DNA of 64,000 nt from Larkinella soli (GTDB lineage Bacteria; Bacteroidota; Bacteroidia; Cytophagales; Spirosomataceae): NCBI RefSeq assembly GCF_003703975.1, contig NZ_QTJY01000015.1, positions 1 to 64,000 of the forward strand. The letters run 5' to 3'. This document shows, in pieces, positions 58,039 through 64,000 of the stretch. The notes below the pieces were generated by a model. The model was not told the DNA's origin. It did no database searches and saw only the letters and a program-made list of their open reading frames with translations. Every line of letters starts with the position of its first letter. The stretch's first letter is position 1. A program made the position numbers and the translations under genes.

Positions 58039-59373
58039 TTACCTCAACAGCCGCTCCACAGCCTCCGATACCTTTTCCGCACCGAAGCCGTTCAGCGTTT
58101 CGTCCATGTAGGCCGTGATCCGGTCGTTGCCGAGGTTGCCGATGCTGCCTTCGTGGGTGTGATGCAGGCTGCGCGGGGGGGGATAGGTGCCGTCGCCGAT
58201 CTCCTTCCCGACGATCCGGTAGGCTTCCCGGAACGGCACGCCCTGCAGGACCAGTTCGTTCACCCGCTCGACGCTGAACAGCAGATCGTATTTCGGGTCA
58301 TCGAGCAGGCCGGGTTTGACCTGGAGGTGTTCCAGCATGAAGTCCGTGATGTCGAGGCAGTCCAGGATTTCCTCGAAGGCCGGCATCAGCACCTCCTTCA
58401 GAATCTGCATGTCGCGGTGGTAGCCGGAGGGCAGGTTGCTCAGGACGAGCGTGACCTCCATCGGCAGGGCCTTCAGGCGGTTGGTTTTGGCGCGGAGCAG
58501 CTCGGCCACGTCCGGGTTTTTCTTGTGGGGCATGATGCTCGACCCGGTCGTCAGCGCGTCGGGGAGCGTCAGGAAAGCAAAGTTCTGGCTGTTATACAGG
58601 CAGATATCCATCGCCATGCGGGAGAGCGTCGCGGCAACGGCCGCCAGCGCGGTGAGGGCGGTCTGCTCGGTTTTTCCCCGGCTCATCTGGGCGTAGACCA
58701 CGTTGACGTGCATGCCCTCGAAACCCAGCAGTTCGGTGGTGAGCGTGCGGTTCAGCGGGAACGACGATCCGTAGCCGGCCCCCGAGCCGAGCGGGTTTCG
58801 GTTGGCCAGGCGGTAGGCGGTCTGAAGCGTCAGCATATCGTCGGCCAGGGCTTCGGCGTAAGCCCCGAACCACAGCCCGAACGACGACGGCATGGCAATC
58901 TGGAGGTGCGTATAACCCGGCAGCAGGTCGTTTTTATGCTGCTCCGATCGGGCGATCAGTCGGTCGAACACGCGCCGGACGGCTTCGGCCACGCGCCAGA
59001 GCCGGTCGCGGGTGAACAATTTCAGGTCCACCAGCACCTGGTCGTTGCGCGACCGTCCGCTGTGAATCTTCTTGCCGGTATCGCCCAGCTGCCGGGTCAG
59101 CATCAGTTCCACCTGGGAATGAACGTCTTCCACGCCGTCTTCGATCACGAAATCGCCTTCGGCGATTCGGCCGTAGATGGTTTTCAGTTCCGTCCGCAGG
59201 GCTTCCAGCTCGGTGGTTTCCAGCAGCCCGATGGTTGCGAGCATGGTGGCATGGGCGAGGTTGCCGAGGACGTCGAACGGGGCCAGGTAGAGGTCCATCT
59301 CACGGTCGCGCCCGACGGTAAACCGCTCGATCTGTTCGGCGGTCGAGGTATTTTCTTTCTGCCAGAGTTTCAA
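58039..59373 (-). CDS. argH: Argininosuccinate lyase
   Basis: 444 residues from a TTG at 59373, because the typical N-terminus KLWQKENTS follows at once and no ATG is nearby upstream. Signatures: SGRSRNDQV, GSSIMPHKKNPD (fumarase superfamily loop with catalytic Ser), and YTHLQIAMP. Splits argininosuccinate into arginine and fumarate, the last step of arginine synthesis. It lies in a minus-strand run whose first gene is an M20 hydrolase of the ArgE class, so these may serve one pathway. Confidence 0.95.
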   Translation of the reverse strand: MKLWQKENTSTAEQIERFTVGRDREMDLYLAPFDVLGNLAHATMLATIGLLETTELEALRTELKTIYGRIAEGDFVIEDGVEDVHSQVELMLTRQLGDTGKKIHSGRSRNDQVLVDLKLFTRDRLWRVAEAVRRVFDRLIARSEQHKNDLLPGYTHLQIAMPSSFGLWFGAYAEALADDMLTLQTAYRLANRNPLGSGAGYGSSFPLNRTLTTELLGFEGMHVNVVYAQMSRGKTEQTALTALAAVAATLSRMAMDICLYNSQNFAFLTLPDALTTGSSIMPHKKNPDVAELLRAKTNRLKALPMEVTLVLSNLPSGYHRDMQILKEVLMPAFEEILDCLDITDFMLEHLQVKPGLLDDPKYDLLFSVERVNELVLQGVPFREAYRIVGKEIGDGTYPPPRSLHHTHEGSIGNLGNDRITAYMDETLNGFGAEKVSEAVERLLR

Positions 59374-59431
59374 GGCAACGGGGGATAATGGGTGATTTCG
59401 GGGGCCAAAGTTCGGAAGGAATCCGTTGTAA

Positions 59432-60676
59432 TCACGACGGTGTGGCAATTTTGTTAAAGCCTGTTTCTACTTTCACCCGGCCCGCCAGCCACCACAACAG
59501 GCCGGCGGAAATCGTACAGAGGACCGTGGCCCCGTACCAGAGCGCCGGGTAGCCCGACGACTGCACCACCTGCGAACCCACCGCCGGGGCGGCAATCTGG
59601 GCGATGGCATAGGCCATGCCGTGCAGCGCCAGGTACTGGCCCCGGTTATGGTCCCGGGCCCTCTCCACGGTAAACGATTGCATGAAAGGCATCGACAGCA
59701 TCTCACCTACGGTGTTGACCAGCGTCCAGACCACCGCCAGACTGGGCCATGGCCCCACGTTCAGCAACAGAAACGACAGCCCGACGAGCAGCACCCCGAC
59801 CGCGATCACCGCGCTTTTCCGGTGCGCAAACCGCTTTTCGATGCCGTACACCAGCGCCATCTCTACAAAGGCGATCATCAGCCCGTTGAGGGTCATCAGC
59901 ATCCCGATCTGAGCCACGGTCAGGTTCATTACCTCCTTAAAATACAGGGGAATCATGCTGAAGAACTGCATAAAGCTGACGGCGAACAGGATGGTGCAGA
60001 CTGTAAAGACCAGATACACGCGGTCCCGGTAAGGTGACCCGACCGCTGCCGGCTCCGGGCCCGTCGGCGTCTCTGCCGGTTGCGAACGCTCCGGCGGGCG
60101 GAGGTACAGGCGCAGCACCCCGGCCGCCAGGATGCACGTCAGCCCGTCGACCCAGAACAGCAGGCCGTAGTCGATGGCCGCCAGATAGCCGCCCAATCCC
60201 CCGCCGACCGACCAGCCGAGGTTGATCGCCAGCCGGTTGAGCGAATAGGCACGGGTGCGGGTGGCCGGGGTGCTGTAGTGGGCGACGGCCGAGGAAACGG
60301 CCGGCCGGAACCCTTCGCCCAGCAGGGTATAGCAGAACACCACCGTACACATGGCCTGAAACCCCTGAACGAACTGGAGCGCAATCAGGAAGCCGCCCGA
60401 GATGAGCAGCGTAAACAGCTGAACCGGATAAAAGCCGATCCGGTCGGTCAGCCGCCCGCCGAGGAACGTGCCGGCCAGCGCACCGAAGCCGTAGACGGCC
60501 ATCACGATCCCGGCGTCCGTTACGCTGTAGTGCAGCCGCTGCGTCAGGTACAGCGACAGATACGGCAGCACCATCGTCCCGCTGCGGTTGATCAGCATCA
60601 CCGCGGCCAGCAGCCAGATCGAGGGCGACAGGCCCCGGTAGGCATCCCGATAAAGACGTAGACTTCGGCCAATCAT
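59432..60676 (-). CDS. MFS transporter, 12-helix
   Basis: 414 residues. VYGFGALAGTFLGGRLTDRIGFYPV is the loop 2-3 MFS signature; helices alternate regularly to the C-terminus. Similar to drug-exporter-like MFS proteins (for example MdtH/YceL class), but the substrate cannot be read. 61 bases after the DUF1080 gene, 58 bases before argH. Confidence 0.87.
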   Translation of the reverse strand: MIGRSLRLYRDAYRGLSPSIWLLAAVMLINRSGTMVLPYLSLYLTQRLHYSVTDAGIVMAVYGFGALAGTFLGGRLTDRIGFYPVQLFTLLISGGFLIALQFVQGFQAMCTVVFCYTLLGEGFRPAVSSAVAHYSTPATRTRAYSLNRLAINLGWSVGGGLGGYLAAIDYGLLFWVDGLTCILAAGVLRLYLRPPERSQPAETPTGPEPAAVGSPYRDRVYLVFTVCTILFAVSFMQFFSMIPLYFKEVMNLTVAQIGMLMTLNGLMIAFVEMALVYGIEKRFAHRKSAVIAVGVLLVGLSFLLLNVGPWPSLAVVWTLVNTVGEMLSMPFMQSFTVERARDHNRGQYLALHGMAYAIAQIAAPAVGSQVVQSSGYPALWYGATVLCTISAGLLWWLAGRVKVETGFNKIATPS

Positions 60677-60737
60677 ACCGCAAAGGTCGGCGGACGGCGC
60701 TCAGCAACCAAGCAGAATTGCGGCAACGGTTTTCCGC

Positions 60738-61376
60738 TTACTGCCGGCTGAGGTCCTGAAGCCGGATGTTGCGCCAGCGCACCTCCATCGGCCGCTGCAC
60801 TTTGGTACCGTGTACCTGCAGGGCGATGAATCCGTCGGTGGCGAGGGTGTCGGTATAGTCGGTGGTTTTGACGCCGTTCAGGAAGATGCGGACGGTTTTG
60901 CCGACGGCTTCGATCCGGTACTGGTTCCAGTCGAACTTTCGGAAGGCTTTCTGGCCTTCGGGATTGGCTTTGAGGTCGACCAGCCAGCCGCGCCGGGCTT
61001 CGTCGTACAGACCGCCACTCCAGGCCCGGGCTGAGGGGTCGATTTCGGCCTGATAACCGTGCACACGCCCGTTTTTGTAGTCCGGCAGGCTCTGGCTGCG
61101 GAACTGAATGCCGGAGTTCATGCCGGTATCGACCTTCACTTCCAGTTCGAGAATGAAATCCCGGTAGTTTTTATCCGTACAAAGGAAGGTGTTCTGCGAA
61201 CCCGGCTTCGAAATGCCGACCACTTCGCCGTTCTCGATCCGGTAGTCGTTCTTGACCTGCTCTCCGCGGATGGTCCAGCCCGAAAAGTCGCGGCCGTTGA
61301 AGAGTTTGATCCATTTTTCTCTGCCGAAAGCAGTCAGAAGGGTAACCAGAAGGGCGAGGGCGAGGACTTTCTTCAT
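60738..61376 (-). CDS. DUF1080 (3-keto-disaccharide hydrolase family) secreted protein
   Basis: 212 residues with signal peptide (KKVLALALLVTLLTAFG). DUF1080 jelly-roll motifs: KLFNGRDFSGWTIRG, NYRDFILELEVKVDTGMNSGIQFRS, GYQAEIDPSARAWSGGLYDEARRGW, and DWNQYRIEAVGKTVRIFLNGVKTTDY. Some members hydrolyse 3-keto-glycosides. The window lacks a partner 3-dehydrogenase, so the substrate is open. Confidence 0.9.
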   Translation of the reverse strand: MKKVLALALLVTLLTAFGREKWIKLFNGRDFSGWTIRGEQVKNDYRIENGEVVGISKPGSQNTFLCTDKNYRDFILELEVKVDTGMNSGIQFRSQSLPDYKNGRVHGYQAEIDPSARAWSGGLYDEARRGWLVDLKANPEGQKAFRKFDWNQYRIEAVGKTVRIFLNGVKTTDYTDTLATDGFIALQVHGTKVQRPMEVRWRNIRLQDLSRQ

Positions 61377-61444
61377 GGCGGAAAGGCGGTTTTGGAGCGG
61401 ATGCGGTTTGGGTTTATTCCGGTAAGGGCATCCGAATCACCGGT

Positions 61445-62029
61445 TTACTCATGTTCGGCCGCAAAAATCTTCCGGTCCGTGATCAGTTCGCGGTGTTCTT
61501 CCAGAAACTGTTTGAAAAGCCGGATTTCCTCCAGCTGCCTGTCGATGGGGTGCGTCAGCGAATAGCTTTCCACATAGACGTCCTTAAAATCCGTGATGAG
61601 GTATTCCATCAGCCGGATGCCCCGTTTTTTCAGGGCGTGGAGGTACAGGTTCTGGTGGTTGAACGTGTAGCGCGGGTGCTGATAGGAGGAGGTGGTTTTG
61701 ATGTCCACGGCCTTGAACTTGCCGATCAGATCGACGTACCCGTAAAACAGCACGTCGTCGATTTCGTAGGCGCAGTACACCTGCGTTTCGACGATGGGGC
61801 GGGGGAGGTGCCGCCGGAATTTTTCCAGGATCTCAGGGCTGAAACGGTCTTCGTGTTCGCCCTTGACGACGGCGTCCTCAAACCGGGAGCCGCGTTCCTG
61901 GGCCTCCGAGGTGGGACCCGGAACGCGGTTGATGGTGTCGACCAGCTCCTGCATCGAAACGTACCCGCTGTTCAGATACCGGGAAAAGACGTTCAGCAGG
62001 GTCGGATAGAATTTATAGCGGATCGGCAT
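61445..62029 (-). CDS. PD-(D/E)XK nuclease-superfamily protein
   Basis: 194 residues. ERGSRFEDAVVKGEH supplies the RecB-type acidic helix; FYGYVDLIGKFKAVDIKTTSSY gives the Asp ... Asp-Ile-Lys metal site followed by the QNLYLHAL helix of RecB/Cas4-like nucleases. There is only one Cys, so no Cas4 iron-sulfur cluster, and no cas genes exist here. Placed between manA (15 bases away) and the DUF1080 gene. Function unknown. Confidence 0.82.
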   Translation of the reverse strand: MPIRYKFYPTLLNVFSRYLNSGYVSMQELVDTINRVPGPTSEAQERGSRFEDAVVKGEHEDRFSPEILEKFRRHLPRPIVETQVYCAYEIDDVLFYGYVDLIGKFKAVDIKTTSSYQHPRYTFNHQNLYLHALKKRGIRLMEYLITDFKDVYVESYSLTHPIDRQLEEIRLFKQFLEEHRELITDRKIFAAEHE

Positions 62030-62044
62030 GGCGAAAAAGAATCA

Positions 62045-63022
62045 TTAGGGAACGTATGATTCCAGCACGGTCATATCGCCGTCGGGGAGCAGCGTGACCT
62101 GCCGGGCGGAAGCCGGAATCAGGGCGCACTGGCCCATTTTCAGCGGAATCCGGTAGCCGCCCTCGGCTTCGATGGTCAGCGAACCCCCCACACACACCAG
62201 AATCACGAACGAATCCAGATGCGTGTAGTCGTGCATCACCTCCTGATCGAAATTCAGGACGTTGGTGACGAAATATTCACTCGTGACGACGTTGACGCTC
62301 TGGTTCCGTTTCGGTTCATACTGCGTCTTGTAATGGTCGTAGTGCGTATAGTCGATGGCGTCGACGGCCAGATCGGTGTGCAGCTCGCGCTTCCGGCCCT
62401 TGTCGTCGACCCGGTCGAAGTCGTAGATGCGGTACGTAATGTCGGAGGTCTGCTGGATTTCGGCCAGCAGGATGCCTTTTCCGATGTAGTGCACGCGCCC
62501 GGCGGGCAGAAAGAATACGTCGCCGGCCCGGACGTCCTCGATATTCAGAATGTCGTTCAGGGTGTTGTTCTCAACGGCTTTGACGTATTCGTCCTTCGTC
62601 ACGGAGCGGTTGAAGCCCGAGTTGAGTGTGGCGGTTTCGTCAGCTTCGAGGATGTACCACATCTCGGTTTTGCCGAAGCTGTTGTGCCGCTCCTTCGCCA
62701 GCCGGTCGTTGGGATGCACCTGAATAGACAGGTCGTCGTTGGCGTCGATGAACTTGACCAGCAGCGGAAACTCGTTGCCGTAGCGTTCATAAACGTGTTT
62801 CCCGACCAGTTCCTCGCCGTATTTTTCGAGCAGTTCCTGTAGGCTCTGGCCCTTCAGCGCCCCCTCCTTCACGACGGAGACGTTGCCCTGGACGCCGGAG
62901 ATTTCCCAGGTTTCCCCACAGTTGGGCAGGGGTGAAAAATCTTTGCCCAGAACGGTCCGGATTTTCTGGCCTCCCCAGATTTTGTCTTTGAAAATGGTTT
63001 CGAAAGTGAGCGGATAGAGCAT
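62045..63022 (-). CDS. manA: Type I mannose-6-phosphate isomerase
   Basis: 325 residues from the ATG at 63022. Class I PMI/cupin motifs: FKDKIWGGQKI, WEISGVQGNVSVV, LVKFIDANDDLSIQVHPND (zinc ligands Gln/His), AGDVFFLPAGRVHYIG and a C-terminal cupin half. Interconverts mannose and fructose 6-phosphates, feeding GDP-mannose synthesis; a gmd gene lies at the other end of the window. Downstream of the M20 gene by 21 bases. Confidence 0.94.
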   Translation of the reverse strand: MLYPLTFETIFKDKIWGGQKIRTVLGKDFSPLPNCGETWEISGVQGNVSVVKEGALKGQSLQELLEKYGEELVGKHVYERYGNEFPLLVKFIDANDDLSIQVHPNDRLAKERHNSFGKTEMWYILEADETATLNSGFNRSVTKDEYVKAVENNTLNDILNIEDVRAGDVFFLPAGRVHYIGKGILLAEIQQTSDITYRIYDFDRVDDKGRKRELHTDLAVDAIDYTHYDHYKTQYEPKRNQSVNVVTSEYFVTNVLNFDQEVMHDYTHLDSFVILVCVGGSLTIEAEGGYRIPLKMGQCALIPASARQVTLLPDGDMTVLESYVP

Positions 63023-63043
63023 AGTCGTTGAGGTCGTTCCCAA

Positions 63044-64000
63044 TTATAAAATTTGTTCGAGCATTCGGATATACAACTCGACCCCCTGTTCGATTTCCCG
63101 CAGGTAAATAAATTCGTCGGCGGTATGCGAGCGTTCGGAGTGGCCGGGGCCGCATTTGAGCGAGGGGCAGTTGAGCAGGGCCTGGTCGGAGGTGGTCGGC
63201 GAGCCGTAGGTCTCCCGGCCCAGGGCGATGCCGGCCTGCACGATCGGGTGGTCGATCGGGATGCTCGACGGCTTCAGCCGGATCGAGCGCGGCTGCACCT
63301 CGGAGCGGATGTTCTTCCGGATCGTGTCGATGACTTCCTCCAGGGTATACTGCTCCGTCACGCGTACATCCAGCGTAAAGGCGCAGGCATCGGGCACGAC
63401 GTTATGCTGTGAACCGGCATTGATGATCGTCACCGACACCTTGACCGGGCCGAGCGTCGGCGAAACCTTCGGGAAGGGGTTGTTTGTCAGCCATTCGATG
63501 TCTTTGATGGCCCGATAAATGGCGTTGTCGCCCTCGTTGCGGGCCGCGTGGCCGGACTTGCCGCGGGCGGTGCAGTCCAGCACGAGCAGGCCCTTTTCGG
63601 CCACCGCCAGCTGCATCTGCGTCGGCTCGCCCACGATGGCGAAGCTGATCGGCGGCAGGTCGGGCAGGATCATCTCCAGCCCTTCCCGGCCCGAAATCTC
63701 TTCTTCGGCCGTGGCCGCCAGCAGGAGGTTGTAGGCCAGGTCTTTCTTGCTGTAAAAGTGGCAGAAGGCGGCCATGAGCGACACCAGGGAGCCGCCCGCG
63801 TCGTTGCTGCCCAGCCCGAACAGCTTTCCTTCGCGTTCGACGGGTTTGAAGGGGTCGAGCGTCCAGGACGAATTCGGTTTGACGGTATCGTGGTGCGAAT
63901 TGAGCAGAACGGTCGGTTTGGCCGGGTCGAAATGCCGGTTCTGCGTCCAGATATTGTTTTTGACGCGCCGGTAGGGAATGGCCCGGTGCTGAAAGAATTC
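63044..64000 (-). CDS. M20-family metallohydrolase (ArgE/DapE class), partial
   Basis: Open to the window end, so the N-terminus is missing. Visible metal motifs: LLNSHHDTVKP (His-x-Asp), GLGSNDAGGSL and TAEEEISGREG (Glu-Glu), then the dimerisation insert and CGPGHSERSHTADEFI near the C-terminus. M20 enzymes deacetylate or desuccinylate amino acids. Placed upstream of argH in the same run, it may be the acetylornithine/acetylcitrulline deacetylase of arginine synthesis. Substrate not proven by the sequence. Confidence 0.87.
   Translation of the reverse strand, partial: EFFQHRAIPYRRVKNNIWTQNRHFDPAKPTVLLNSHHDTVKPNSSWTLDPFKPVEREGKLFGLGSNDAGGSLVSLMAAFCHFYSKKDLAYNLLLAATAEEEISGREGLEMILPDLPPISFAIVGEPTQMQLAVAEKGLLVLDCTARGKSGHAARNEGDNAIYRAIKDIEWLTNNPFPKVSPTLGPVKVSVTIINAGSQHNVVPDACAFTLDVRVTEQYTLEEVIDTIRKNIRSEVQPRSIRLKPSSIPIDHPIVQAGIALGRETYGSPTTSDQALLNCPSLKCGPGHSERSHTADEFIYLREIEQGVELYIRMLEQIL

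Noticed and set aside
57952-59388. Plus-strand open frame of about 480 codons opposite argH
   Set aside because: Antisense shadow of a conserved enzyme; no motifs, no promoter.
61445-62029. Cas4
   Set aside because: RecB-like motif present, but only one Cys (no Fe-S cluster) and no CRISPR genes nearby.

Overview
The window reads as chromosome of a Bacteroidota bacterium, most likely Cytophagales and Spirosoma/Larkinella-like. This is inference from gene content: an ECF sigma / FecR / SusC / SusD locus, a PadR-PspC-DUF2807 operon, a C25 (PorU-like) peptidase with a type IX sorting tail, a fused CcoN-CcoO cbb3 oxidase and TAnnTTTG promoters, all in GC-rich DNA. I see no rRNA, tRNA, CRISPR array, phage or insertion sequence. 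Coding density is high, and most gaps carry promoters, hairpin terminators or short dispersed repeats.

Layout. 0-5.3 kb: 3' end of a GDP-mannose 4,6-dehydratase gene, an HtrA protease, an Hsp20 and the acpP-fabF-rnc operon (minus strand). 5.5-7.3 kb: kdsA and kduI. 7.4-19.2 kb: FecI-like sigma, FecR, SusC, SusD, a 14-repeat FG-GAP/ASPIC lipoprotein and a DUF2264 protein, a nutrient-uptake locus that may act on uronate-containing glycans. 19.4-24.4 kb: a PhyH-type dioxygenase, then padR-pspC-DUF2807 (minus). 24.6-28.8 kb: C25 peptidase and a polysaccharide deacetylase. 28.9-31.8 kb (minus): maf, moaC, mobA, guanine deaminase, thiamine pyrophosphokinase. 31.9-35.8 kb: GNAT acetyltransferase, an Omp85-like outer-membrane protein, MarR and YceI.

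35.9-50.9 kb is the most coherent block: a cytosolic PAS histidine kinase, a response regulator whose receiver domain is fused to a whole CRP/FNR-type DNA-binding protein, a cysteine-free thioredoxin-fold protein, a TauE/SafE protein, ccoH, ccoG, ccoP, a small ccoQ, fused ccoNO, ccoS, a secreted SAM-hydrolase-family protein, ccoI, oxygen-independent coproporphyrinogen oxidase (hemN) and a D-lactate dehydrogenase-like gene. All three promoter-bearing gaps in this block contain a TGA-N6-TCA (FNR/FixK-like) box. My leading hypothesis is a compressed FixL/FixJ/FixK circuit in which the FixJ and FixK roles lie in one polypeptide that controls the neighbouring high-affinity oxidase.

50.9-64 kb: a solitary HsdR-N-like nuclease-fold protein, AMP nucleosidase, a TPR protein, a second Hsp20, a TrpF homologue, an MFS exporter, an SMP-30-like propeller, a small membrane protein, and a minus-strand run of M20 hydrolase, manA, PD-(D/E)XK protein, DUF1080 protein, MFS transporter and argH. 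Three copies of a roughly 105-bp GC-rich palindromic element (34.4, 44.9, 52.3 kb) and an ATTCAATCATTCA-type repeat (51.3 kb, and inside a coding region at 17.0 kb) are the main dispersed repeats.
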